Source: Lysobacterales bacterium (GTDB taxonomy: Bacteria; Pseudomonadota; Gammaproteobacteria; Xanthomonadales; SZUA-38). From it: a stretch of DNA of 55,563 bases. The DNA is taken from assembly GCA_028285525.1 (NCBI GenBank), contig JANQOZ010000011.1, positions 1 through 55,563 on the forward strand, written 5' to 3'. Numbering within the stretch: position 1 is the first letter of the stretch; each line of letters begins with the position of its first letter. The translations under genes and the position numbers were made by a program. The notes under the pieces were generated by a model. That model was not told where the DNA came from and ran no database searches. It saw only the letters and a list, made by a program, of their open reading frames with translations. This document shows positions 19,644-29,000 of the stretch, in pieces.

Positions 19644-20822
19644 TTAAGCCAACTTCAAAATTGTTGCAAGGCGATCCGAGATGACGTTCGGAGCGTAGCG
19701 ACGGGCGACATATTGGGCGGCCTGGCTGTTGTCGCTGCGCGAGGACAACGGCGATTGCAAAACCGTCGTTAGCGCTTCATCAAACTGCTGCTGCGAGCGG
19801 TACACGAAGCCGGCGGAACCCTGGGTCACGTGGTCCACGGTCACCTCACAGGCCCCGTCCACCAAACACGGAACCGACAGGCTCATCGCCTCAAGCAGAG
19901 CAATGGAAAAACTCTCCCAGCGTGACGGCAGGATGAACCCCGTCGCGCCGGCCAGCTGCTGCTGCAGCTCCTCGGTCGTCAGCCTGCCAAGAAATCGGAT
20001 TCCCGGCCCGCTTGGGTCAGCCATCGCCAGCGTGCCGGCCAGTCGCAGTTCCGCCTGACTGCCGTGGCGGCGCCGATAGGCGTCAAACCAGTCCACCAGC
20101 CGTTTGCACCCCTTGTGTTCGTCGATGCGCCCGCAGTAGAAAAAGTAGGGCGGCTGCTCTGGGGCTCGTGCCGGCACCCGGGCCTTTTCGACCGGCATCC
20201 CGACGACGTGGCCCGCGGCGCTTTTCCAAAGCCGCCGGCCCGCCGCCTGTTCTGCGTCTGTCAGCCAGATCAACCGGGACTCGAAACGTTGATAGGCGGC
20301 CGGCCACACCGGGAGCTGCGCCACGGGCTCATCGTGCAGCGTGGGCACGAGCCAGGCTTTGCTTAGATCCGGCTGCTGCAGACTTCCAAAAAATGTCGGC
20401 GAATAGAGGTAGGTGATGAACAGCACCCGGTGAAACCGATCCCAATTCTTTGCGAGATCCGCAAGCAGCGGCTCCGAATGCGGTCCCTGGTGGCGAACAA
20501 ACTCATGCTGATGGCCGATGGTCCATTCCTGCCGCTTCGCCGCCCGCCGCTCAAGGATCGACATCAGCTGCCGATGCATGTCGTGCCAATAGCCGGTTCT
20601 TCCAACGGTGACGGGGTAGCGTTTCACGGTAACCCCATGCTCCACGGCGGTTCCCGGCGGCAGGTTGTTTTCCCAGGTCACCGCGTCGGAGGTGCTGGTT
20701 GTCAGGACCTCAACGGAAGCAAGGGGAGCAAGTAGCCGCGCGTAGGACCAGGCCAGCGCCTCGGAGCCGCCGACCACGTCGGAGTGGCAGCGCTGAACGA
20801 CAATGGCAACGGAATTTTTCAT
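19644..20822 (-). CDS. Glycosyltransferase family 4 protein
   Basis: A 392-residue GT-B glycosyltransferase. The N-terminal domain begins with SVAIVVQRCHSDVVGGSEALAW (pattern), which includes the GGSE acceptor-side element; the C-terminal domain has FFYCGRIDEHKGCKRLVDWF, and FILPSRWESFSIALLEAMSL with the E-x7-E donor motif, then VPCLVDGACEVTVDHV. It is cytoplasmic by appearance. It lies 55 bases upstream of gmd on the same strand and so may be the first gene of the gmd unit. The donor sugar is unknown; the unusually long insertion between domains (DEPVAQLPVWPAAYQRFESR region) has no family I can name. It is divergent from the FG-GAP protein gene. Confidence 0.82.
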   Translation of the reverse strand: MKNSVAIVVQRCHSDVVGGSEALAWSYARLLAPLASVEVLTTSTSDAVTWENNLPPGTAVEHGVTVKRYPVTVGRTGYWHDMHRQLMSILERRAAKRQEWTIGHQHEFVRHQGPHSEPLLADLAKNWDRFHRVLFITYLYSPTFFGSLQQPDLSKAWLVPTLHDEPVAQLPVWPAAYQRFESRLIWLTDAEQAAGRRLWKSAAGHVVGMPVEKARVPARAPEQPPYFFYCGRIDEHKGCKRLVDWFDAYRRRHGSQAELRLAGTLAMADPSGPGIRFLGRLTTEELQQQLAGATGFILPSRWESFSIALLEAMSLSVPCLVDGACEVTVDHVTQGSAGFVYRSQQQFDEALTTVLQSPLSSRSDNSQAAQYVARRYAPNVISDRLATILKLA

Positions 20823-20957
20823 GCAGAATTGAGGCTTCAGGGGAAACGGGCTAGGGCTTCCACGGAGCCGACGTCAGGCCGTTTCCGTGAAGTCCGACAA
20901 TATTGCTGAACGAAACTGGGCTAATATTAACCCGCACATGGACATTTGGGGTGTCGA

Positions 20958-23465
20958 GTGAAAAGACAAGGAACCGTCGGCTCGTTTTGGGTGCTGCTCG
21001 CACTGGCTATGGGCCCAGCCTGGGGTGACGACTTTTTTTTCCTTACGATAGGGAACAACATCGGGGTTGCTGACTCGACTCAGCCGGCTGCCTCGGAGAC
21101 GGGATACCGCGGGGACACGCATCCGCAATGTCCATGCCCGCTGGAAGTGGTTCCCATATCAGCGAAAGCACCGGACGGATTTTTGTTTGTCAGGTGGGAC
21201 GGAGACGTCACCGCTGAACAGCGGTTTGACGCCGTGATAACAGTCCCCATGGATCAGAGCCGTACCGTGACGGCTATTTTCGAAACGGTTGAGTTTTCTA
21301 CCGCCACTACCCGCGGGTACATCAAATCTTCTCCCCTTGTCGCGGATATCGACCACGACGGCGAGCGGGAAATCGTCATAGGCGACATGGCAGGCTACGT
21401 TTATGTCTTCAACAAGACCGGCGGTCTCGAGTGGGAGTACTTTGCCGGCGATGCCTTCAACCCCGTGGATTCACCGGTTCCAGCCTACGCCAACCCGGAG
21501 CTGCGCAACAATACCGCGCTGGGGAACATCACCATCCAGTCGTCACCGGCGATGGGCGACATCGATGGCGACACAATACCCGAGATCATCGTCGGCGTTG
21601 GGGGATTCGTTAACGATGATCCCCCCGGCGGCGTCAGCACCGGCGACGGCCCGGTAGGCCAGGGCGGCGTACTGATTCTCAACGCCGATGGCTCGCTCAA
21701 GCTCCTGATGCGCGGCTGGGACACGTATGACGGGCGGGGAGCTCCAATCCAAGACGGGTTTGCCGACGGGTTTTTCAGCAGCCCCGCCATTGGCGATATC
21801 GACGGTGACGGTGTTCTGGATTTTTCCATCGGCGGGACGGATCAGAATATCTATGCGCTCAAAACGAGCTCTGTGGACCCCTCGCGAAACACCGTCGGTG
21901 ACCTGATCCGGCCTTTCAATCCGCCCGGTCGCCAGGGTTTCTTCCTTCAGCCCGTGTTTGATGAAGACAATGACAGTGACGGCCGCTTCGACGAAGACCC
22001 GGTAGGTGATCTGACGCCCATGACTTTCTACAACACGGCAGACGACATCGGTGGTTTCAACGGGGTTGATGACGACAACGATGGGCTGACCGACGAGGGC
22101 GGTGTCGGCGACGACGACGAAGACTCCTCCGACACGATTGGCTTCGTCGACCAGGCGCAGATTGACGAAGATGAGTGGGAATGGCCGTTTCGATCGCTGG
22201 ATACCGTCGTCAGTTCTCCTGCCTTGGCTGACCTTCTGGGCAACGGCCTTCCCGAAGTGATCATCGGGGCTGATTCCTCGGGAGCCATTCCGCTGCTGCC
22301 GGAGCGAACGTTTATCCCCACAGGCGGCGCCATCCGGGCCTTGAACCTGCAGGGAGATGAAATCGGCTCGTACTCCCAGCCAATCGAGCAGGTGGTTTTT
22401 GCGTCGCCGACCGCGGCTGACGTTGACAACGATGGACAGATGGAGGTGTTGCACGGCACGGGCACCGTTTTTCGTGACGGCAGCGGTGAGTTGGTGGGCA
22501 AAGCCCTCTATTGCTTCAACAATGACGGAGCACCCTGTCTCCCGGGTAACTCACCCACCGGAGTGTTCGCAACAACCTCAGACGTTATCGTCGGAGCACC
22601 TGCGGTCGGCGACATCGACAACGACGGGCAGTTGGAGATCGCTGCTGCGGATTTCGCCGGCTTCCTGTACGCATGGGAGGCAAACGGTTCCCTGCTGCCC
22701 GGTTTCCCTGTGCAGCCGCTGGTGGCCGCAAACTTCCCGTCGAGCAGCAACCGAGCGCCCCAAATCCGTAGCTCAGTCATACTTGCTGACGTAGATGATG
22801 ACAACCAGCCGGAAATGGTGCTCGGTGTGGGCTTCGCGATTGTCGCCATCAACGCTGACGGCACCGTGGTCCCATCCTTTGGCTTCGACGTTGCCCCCTT
22901 CACCACTGGATCTACGCTGGTGATCGGCGCACCGGCCTTTGAAGACTTGGACTTTGACGGCACGCCGGAGCTCATCTGGGTCACGGGGGAATCCAGTAAC
23001 GGCGGCAGCGCTATCGACAACGGCCTCGTGAACATCTGGTCCATAGGGAATTCCGACCGGGAAAGCTCGCCCTGGCCACAGTTCAAGCGCGTTTCCTCGC
23101 GTACCTCGGCGCTGGATGTTTCGATCAGTAACCCCGTCTTCAATCCGCCGCTGGCAGCGCTTACCGCCGGCGCGACGGTCAACCTCGCAGTCGACATTGC
23201 TAGCGACCGGCGCTCGATCCAGTCGGCGACGGTAACGCTGGAGTTTGCCTCCGGCAATCAGGTGGAAACATTGCTGGACAACGGCACAGGCGGTGACCCG
23301 GTCGCTGCCGACGGCAACTACCGGACCAGCTTTTCCCTCAATCAGGACGCCACGTCCCTGCGTCGCCTGGTATACCAGGTGAATACCAGCCAGGGCTCCG
23401 AAACGTTCATGCGCGCGGTAACGCTGACAATTCCGGCGACCATTTTTGCGGACAGCTTCGAGTAG
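20958..23465 (+). CDS. Large secreted FG-GAP/VCBS repeat beta-propeller protein
   Basis: An 835-residue exported protein. A GTG at 20958 follows a G-rich stretch and gives a clean signal peptide (VKRQGTVGSFWVLLALAMGPAWG); the TTG at 20946 is in frame but less likely. At least eight FG-GAP repeats follow, each with a calcium-type loop such as ADIDHDGEREIVIGD, GDIDGDTIPEIIVGV, GDIDGDGVLDFSIGG, ADVDNDGQMEVLHG, GDIDNDGQLEIAAAD and ADVDDDNQPEMVLGV. An acidic insert at about 335-400 (DEDNDSDGRFDED, GVDDDNDGLTDEG) adds further putative calcium sites. The N-terminal part (60-115) is a small sandwich with FVRWDGDV and TVTAIFETV, resembling the InlB/Listeria-Bacteroides repeat type. The C-terminus ends IFADSFE. 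It is probably an extracellular adhesin-like protein; its role in the glycan locus is unknown. Confidence 0.85.
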   Translation: MKRQGTVGSFWVLLALAMGPAWGDDFFFLTIGNNIGVADSTQPAASETGYRGDTHPQCPCPLEVVPISAKAPDGFLFVRWDGDVTAEQRFDAVITVPMDQSRTVTAIFETVEFSTATTRGYIKSSPLVADIDHDGEREIVIGDMAGYVYVFNKTGGLEWEYFAGDAFNPVDSPVPAYANPELRNNTALGNITIQSSPAMGDIDGDTIPEIIVGVGGFVNDDPPGGVSTGDGPVGQGGVLILNADGSLKLLMRGWDTYDGRGAPIQDGFADGFFSSPAIGDIDGDGVLDFSIGGTDQNIYALKTSSVDPSRNTVGDLIRPFNPPGRQGFFLQPVFDEDNDSDGRFDEDPVGDLTPMTFYNTADDIGGFNGVDDDNDGLTDEGGVGDDDEDSSDTIGFVDQAQIDEDEWEWPFRSLDTVVSSPALADLLGNGLPEVIIGADSSGAIPLLPERTFIPTGGAIRALNLQGDEIGSYSQPIEQVVFASPTAADVDNDGQMEVLHGTGTVFRDGSGELVGKALYCFNNDGAPCLPGNSPTGVFATTSDVIVGAPAVGDIDNDGQLEIAAADFAGFLYAWEANGSLLPGFPVQPLVAANFPSSSNRAPQIRSSVILADVDDDNQPEMVLGVGFAIVAINADGTVVPSFGFDVAPFTTGSTLVIGAPAFEDLDFDGTPELIWVTGESSNGGSAIDNGLVNIWSIGNSDRESSPWPQFKRVSSRTSALDVSISNPVFNPPLAALTAGATVNLAVDIASDRRSIQSATVTLEFASGNQVETLLDNGTGGDPVAADGNYRTSFSLNQDATSLRRLVYQVNTSQGSETFMRAVTLTIPATIFADSFE

Positions 23466-23479
23466 CGTGCCGGGCGCTG

Positions 23480-24373
23480 TCAGGCTCGCTGATACAGCAC
23501 AAAAAAAGCGTAGGACTGTTCGGGCACCCGATTGAGCGGAACCTGCAGCAGCGCTTCAACGTATCGGAAGCTGCCCGACCTGAGGCTCCGGGGCATATGG
23601 ATCAGCCCGAGGGACCTGACAATTTCCAACTCCGGCATTGCAAAGCGGTCGATAAATTCCTGGTATTCGTATTCGTGTTTGTGCTCCGGGTGGATGAACG
23701 CCTCGTCCCCCACTTCCAGTCTGGTAAGCGCCCGGTTTGGCGTATCCAGGGCCAGATAGCCGCCCGGTCGAAGCAGACGCGCAGCGTGGGAGAACACCTC
23801 CTCGGCGTGCTCAGGCGGGATGTGTTCAATCGTCTCGCCGGACCAGATGAGATCAAAAGACTGGTCCTCAAAGTCTACCAGCTCGTGCATCGACCGGTAG
23901 TGATAGCGTATCCGCGTCCTGCCGTGGGTCAGTTCGCGGTTCATCTCGGCAGCCGGGAGGAGGCGGTCCGCCGGCGGCAGATCGATGATATCCAACGTTT
24001 GCGGCTTGTGGGGATAACCCATCTGCAGCAGCGCCCCAATTTCCGAACTGCCCGAGGCGCCGCCCAGGTCCAGGATGTTCTGCGCCGCCGGCAGGCGGGC
24101 CACCAGCTGCTGCCGCAGCTGATGCAGCCGGCTCGGAAAAATGCCAGCGGCAAGCATATGGATCATTTGATCCAGATCTTCGCGCTGCGCGAGCACCCGG
24201 CCATAGCGCGCCTGGAACTCTTCCGACTTCACCATCGATTCCAGGATACTGGCCAGGGATCGGCCCGACTTCATGGCCGCTATGTAGGCAAGCTGTCCTC
24301 GTTTGTCCGGCTGTCGGCCCAGAAGCCCGAGATACGCCTCGCCTACGAGACCCTTGTCAGACCAGTCGCTCAA
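23480..24373 (-). CDS. SAM-dependent methyltransferase with N-terminal DUF4214-like segment
   Basis: A 297-residue protein. Residues about 10-55 (AYLGLLGRQPDKRGQLAYI, SLASILESMVKSEEFQ) match the DUF4214 pattern found attached to many cell-surface glycan enzymes. A class I methyltransferase domain follows: NILDLGGASGSSEIGALL (SAM loop), FDLIWSGETIEHIPPEHAEEVF with the motif after strand 4, and LLRPGGYLALDTPNR. The DTPNR and HPEHKHEYEYQEF segments are typical of O-methyltransferases in polysaccharide loci. I chose TTG at 24373 because GGAG sits seven bases before it; this overlaps the preceding gene by 17 bases. An ATG at 24421 would overlap by 65. Methylation of a sugar or chain end is inference from context. 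Confidence 0.8.
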   Translation of the reverse strand: MSDWSDKGLVGEAYLGLLGRQPDKRGQLAYIAAMKSGRSLASILESMVKSEEFQARYGRVLAQREDLDQMIHMLAAGIFPSRLHQLRQQLVARLPAAQNILDLGGASGSSEIGALLQMGYPHKPQTLDIIDLPPADRLLPAAEMNRELTHGRTRIRYHYRSMHELVDFEDQSFDLIWSGETIEHIPPEHAEEVFSHAARLLRPGGYLALDTPNRALTRLEVGDEAFIHPEHKHEYEYQEFIDRFAMPELEIVRSLGLIHMPRSLRSGSFRYVEALLQVPLNRVPEQSYAFFVLYQRA

Positions 24374-25463
24374 AATTTGCTCCGAGATGATTGTTGAACA
24401 GTTCAGCCATACGGGCGGCAATCGCTTCGTTTGAATAGTTGGCGCGGTAACGCTGTATTCCCTTTGTCACCATCGCCGCCGGCAATTCAGGGTTTTCCGC
24501 AAGCATCCGAAGCGTCTCGCCGAGCAGCCGAGGGTCGTCTCCAGGCGAAAGGATTCCGGCGTCGCCCAGGGTCTCATCCAGCGCGGTGCCTCGACACCCG
24601 ATCACCGGGACCCCCAAAGCCATGGCCTCAATAGCAGGCACGCAGAAGCCCTCGTGCTGGCTGGTCACGCACAAAACATTGGCTCGCAGATATTCGGCTT
24701 TCAGACGGCTGAGGCTGACGGGTCCGGTCAGTGTAACGGAGTCAGCGATCCCAAGTCGCTCAACTTTTAACTCCAGAAAGCGACGGTAGGCATCCAGGCG
24801 ATCATCACACTTCCCGATCAGGCGCAGTTCGGCGGAGGGAAAATCTGCAACAAAATCGGCCCACACTTCAAGCAGAAAATGGAGATTCTTGTTGGGCGCC
24901 AGTCGTCCGACCGCGCTGGCGGTGAACAATCGGTCGACGGCGTTGGTTCCCTCCTGCTCGGCTTCCGACGGGGTCTCAAGGAGACCGTCCACCTGATGAA
25001 ACGGCGCCAGAACGGCACTCTTGCCCGGATCCAGACCCAACGCGATCAACTCCTGCTGATTGAAATCAGAATCGCTCAGAAAAAATTCGAAGGGCTCGTC
25101 GACGAGCGAGGGCAACTGATCCCGACCGCCCTTGCAGGCACGGAAGTAGTCCTGGTCGTAGTCGGCGAAAAACTCAGGCGGCGTCACGTTGTGGTACTTG
25201 ACCACCGTCCGGGAGGGGAGCCGCCGGGCAATCTCGTTGACCGGCTCAAAGCCAATCGAGTAATGGATAACAACGAGGTCCTGCGGCGAGGTAATGAACT
25301 CGGGGATCTCGGTGTATGCCGAGACGTGGGTCAGCTCTGGATCCCAGGCGTTGGCGAAGAGCTTTACGTCAGCGACGGCGTCGAGTGCCTGGGCGGTCCC
25401 AAACACATCGTTTGAAACCGCGTCCGCCTTGACCAGCGTTGGCGAAAAAAGCGCAATTTTCAT
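24357..25463 (-). CDS. Glycosyltransferase family 4 protein
   Basis: A 368-residue GT-B glycosyltransferase. Acceptor-side half: KIALFSPTLVKADAVSNDV, VVIHYSIGFEPVNEIARR, VKYHNVTPPEFF. Donor half: ASAVGRLAPNKNLHFLLEVW, LTGPVSLSRLKAEYLRANVLCVTSQHEGFCVPAIEAM with the E-x7-E motif (pattern), and CRGTALDETLGDAGILSPGD. No membrane segment is present. It overlaps the DUF4214 gene upstream by four bases (ATGA) and the methyltransferase downstream by 17, so it is tightly coupled within the exporter-led minus-strand run. Its similarity to trehalose-synthase-like or mannosyl GT4 enzymes is not sufficient to name the sugar. Confidence 0.85.
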   Translation of the reverse strand: MKIALFSPTLVKADAVSNDVFGTAQALDAVADVKLFANAWDPELTHVSAYTEIPEFITSPQDLVVIHYSIGFEPVNEIARRLPSRTVVKYHNVTPPEFFADYDQDYFRACKGGRDQLPSLVDEPFEFFLSDSDFNQQELIALGLDPGKSAVLAPFHQVDGLLETPSEAEQEGTNAVDRLFTASAVGRLAPNKNLHFLLEVWADFVADFPSAELRLIGKCDDRLDAYRRFLELKVERLGIADSVTLTGPVSLSRLKAEYLRANVLCVTSQHEGFCVPAIEAMALGVPVIGCRGTALDETLGDAGILSPGDDPRLLGETLRMLAENPELPAAMVTKGIQRYRANYSNEAIAARMAELFNNHLGANFERLV

Positions 25464-26011
25464 GAGTTTCGATGTCGGGCAAGGGCTCGCAGGTCCCGGA
25501 TCCAGGTGTTGAGGAACAGGAGGTTTACCCCCAACCGGAGCACCCCTCCCAGTAGCGGAGTTTTATGGGCCACAAGCTCCGCAATTCCAGGAATCAGGCC
25601 TGCCATGGGCTGCGCCCGGCTGCGGCCCTCCGGTGAGTAGCGCAGCATCGCCAGCACGGCGCGCCGGGAGCACCCGCGATCCAGAAGACTCCCGCACGCC
25701 GCCCTTCCACCGGCATCGGACGGCCGCAAAAGAATCGTCTGGTACGCCTGTTCGATAAATTCGGTTTCTCCCAACCTAAGCAAATCCTGGAGATGAAGCG
25801 CGGAGGCCGCTTCGACGGGGCCCGGAACCGGCTCGGGCATACGCTTGGCCTCCGCCAGAAGTTCCCGATCTTCAACCGGCGAGGTGTATTGACCCTCGGT
25901 GCGAACCCGATGGTCGTAACGAGAAACGATCTGTGCCCTGAATTGCTCTAGCCGCTCGCCGTCGTCTGCGACGGACGGCGCGAGCGGCGTAGCGGGGGAA
26001 CCCATTGTCAC
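25460..26011 (-). CDS. Small DUF4214-like protein
   Basis: A 183-residue protein without a catalytic domain that I recognise. Residues about 75-135 (LLRLGETEFIEQAYQTILLR, GGRAACGSLLDRGCSRRAVL, MLRYSPEGRSR) follow the DUF4214 pattern seen at the N-terminus of the methyltransferase two genes downstream. The C-terminal 40 residues (LLGGVLRLGVNLLFLNTWI) are hydrophobic and amphipathic and may associate with the membrane. The GTG at 26011 comes directly after the stop of the 1614-residue glycosyltransferase; the ATG at 26005 is an equally good start. Its stop overlaps the next gene by ATGA. Position suggests a scaffold or accessory for the neighbouring glycan enzymes, which is inference. Confidence 0.7.
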   Translation of the reverse strand: MTMGSPATPLAPSVADDGERLEQFRAQIVSRYDHRVRTEGQYTSPVEDRELLAEAKRMPEPVPGPVEAASALHLQDLLRLGETEFIEQAYQTILLRPSDAGGRAACGSLLDRGCSRRAVLAMLRYSPEGRSRAQPMAGLIPGIAELVAHKTPLLGGVLRLGVNLLFLNTWIRDLRALARHRNS

Positions 26012-26013
26012 GG

Positions 26014-29000
26014 CTAGTCCACCTGTATGCTCTTTAACAGGATACCGAGAAGTCGGCCGTCGATACTGATGCCAAGCTCACGAGGGGATTTTGGTTCCTC
26101 GGATCGCAGCTGGAGCACTACGCCCGGAGCATGGCCAATGGCCGCAGCCGAGATTTCAAGCTTCATCTGCGCCGCCGCCCTTGCGCCGACTTCCTCATGA
26201 AAAACGCTGGTACCGTTGGCGATGATCTCAAGGGGCCGCTTGGCGCCCCCCAGCCATTCGATGGATGCGGTCACGCGGGCAGCGGTCGGCTCCGGGCTGG
26301 TATTCCAGACGACCAGCGAGCATTCTTTAGCGCAGCTCCACACCCCACCCGTCTCCGGCGCATGCCAGCCCTCCAGTAGCTCCCAGGAACCGTGGTCGCC
26401 GGCGGGAGCCGCCTGCACGTCGCAAAGCTGCGCCCCCACCAGGCGATCATCTTCCGAGATGCCGGCGGCCGCAGGTGATTGCGGCAAGCCCAGCCGGAGC
26501 CTCACCACCTCGTTACCGGGGCCCAGCATCAACCGGATGCACCAGCAGTCCTGCTCGGCGACCCACCCGCCGCCGACAACAGGAAAATTAGACAGCTCGT
26601 CAGCGGGGGGCAACGCATGCCCCGGAAGCGGCCGACACCGGAGCACTAATAGGCCACCTCGAGCGTAGAGGCTCGCGGGGCAACGAATCGTGCTGCTAAG
26701 GCCGGCACTCCAGACGCCGTCCGGCTCCCGTTCGTGCCACCCGTCCAGCAGAACCTGCCCAAGGGCCGCAGTTGGGCCCTCTTCTTCTTGATTGTCAGCG
26801 TCCGTTTCAAGCCCCAAATCGTCATCCTGACCGCCCTCATATTTCAGGTGGGGCAGGACCCAGCCCTCGCGCACGACGCTCAGCAATCCCAGAGAAGGGC
26901 CTTCGTCGAGGCCCGCTTCCTCATCAGGCCCCGCCACAATGGCCGTCAATCGCAGTGGTTGGCGACGGGCGATTAGATCCGCCGAAACGACAACCGGAAG
27001 TTCAAGCAGTGCGTCGCCCTCACCCGGCACTTCGGCGACAATTCCGCCATTGGCAAATACCTGCACGGGAAGCTCCGTGTTCGCCCGACGCAAACGAAGC
27101 AGCAGCTGCTGATCCCGACCGTCCGCCGGGAGGATAATCTCGGCAAATCCACTCGCCGACAGGTGCAGCCCCCAACCCGGCGTTAGCGTGGCTCCACGCG
27201 GTATCGCAATCCCGTCTAACGCGGGGCGCAGCAGGTCCCCCCCAAGGCGACCGGGGCGGGACAAACCGGTTACGGCCTGGTTTCTGTCGGCCTGGTGAAA
27301 GCTGATCTTGTGCAGCTTGAGACCGAGCTGGCGGAAATCGTTCTTTCCGGAGACCATGTAGGGCGACCTGGGGTTTTCGATTTCAAACCTCAGTTCCCCG
27401 CTGCCGGTCGGCAGCCGCAGCTGCCGCTCAACACGGTCGCCGGTACCTACCACCCAGTGATCTAGACACGTCGGACCACCGAAAACGCGTACGCGCAGCG
27501 AGGCCTGGGCGCGGGGTACATAGGCCGAGTAGTTCAGCCGGACGACAAAATCGTCTCCCTCCAACCCATCGAGCTGCCAGGCGATGCCGGCGCTAGACCC
27601 GATGCTGTAAACCCCGTCCGACTCGGACTGGCCCCAGCCGTCGAGCAGGAGACGGCGACTGTCCGGCTGGGAAAAAAGCAGTTCATCCCCTGCGTAAACC
27701 CGCAGCGAGGTTGGGCGCGCCGCCCGGGTGGGGGGCAACTTGCCAAGTAGTTCTTCCGCGCAGCTGGCCCAGGGGGTTGGCTTGTACTGATCGGCAATCT
27801 CATGTTCCAGGGCGGTTCGAAACGCCGTATTGCGCGCGTAACACGTAATTTTTGTAGCCCAGGTCGGCGCATCGAAAGGATCGATGGTGATCACCAGGCC
27901 CGGCGCAATCTCCGGGATCGAGGCTCGATTGCTTGCCAGACAGACCTTGCCTCTGGAGAGGGATTCAGCAACCGGGAGCCCCCAGCCCTCATAAAGCGAG
28001 GGGTATACGGTGAAAAGGCAATCGTCGTACAGCGCCGCTAACGCCGCATCGGAGACGTTTGAAAGGATATGCCAGCGGCCCGCGAGTTCGGGCGTGCCTT
28101 CCACCAGATCCTGAAGTTCGTCACTCTTCCAGCCCCAACCACCGACCAACACCAGATCCGGAACCCCGGATGGATCTCCCGCCAGGAGCTCACACCAGAT
28201 GTTGTAAAGCAACCCGTAGTTTTTTCGCGGATGCGCGGAACCAACAACCAGTACAAAGGGCCGCGAGAAAGAGAATTCGGCAACCGGCTCGATACCATGC
28301 TCGGCAAAATCCGCTCCAAGCTCGATCGTGGTAATTCGCGGGTCATCATCAAGATCAAGCAGCAGCCGAAGGTCCTTCGCTGTGTTCTCTGAGATGCAAA
28401 GCAGGCGGGATGCACTTTGGCATAGGGCGCGGAAATTGCTCTCGAAAACGGCTTTGTACCCGACCTCGTACCATTGGGGAAACAGCAGCGGGATGAGGTC
28501 GAACACTACAACGCTGAGGCGCAGCATGGCGCTGGAGGTGAGGCGCGACAGATCTCCTGTGTAGACACGGTTTTGCATCCAGGCGCTGCCCGCCACGAGC
28601 AGGGTCGCTCCGGCGGCCAGGTTAAGCTGCGGCCAGTCCAGATTGAGCGACGCCCGAGCCCGGAGGCCGGCAATCGCTTCCTCCAGACTTCGATCCACGG
28701 TGATTTCCACAAAGCCGACTTCGGCGCTGACCCAACAGAGGAACCGGCAATCCCGTAGGTACTGCAAGCGACTGGCAAGCTCTACCTCCGTTCGATTGAT
28801 GCCGGTCATGCGCCGGCTGCCGGCATGAACCCAGGTGGTCAGGTCAACCCACAGATCTTCAGAGACTTCACCGGCCGGAGGCTGAGTGGCGACCGGCTTT
28901 GCCAGCGTAACCGGCGGGACCGTGTGCGCCGAATCATACGCATTCGCCGTGCCTTCAATGTAACGTGCCCAAGTACACCGCTCAGAGATCTGTTTGGTAA

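Noticed and set aside
20012-20416. An arginine- and proline-rich frame opposite a glycosyltransferase
   Set aside because: Typical of GC-rich antisense frames; no conserved segment.
23597-24397. A 266-codon open frame opposite the DUF4214 methyltransferase
   Set aside because: No recognisable motifs; it is an antisense shadow of a gene with clear methyltransferase signatures.
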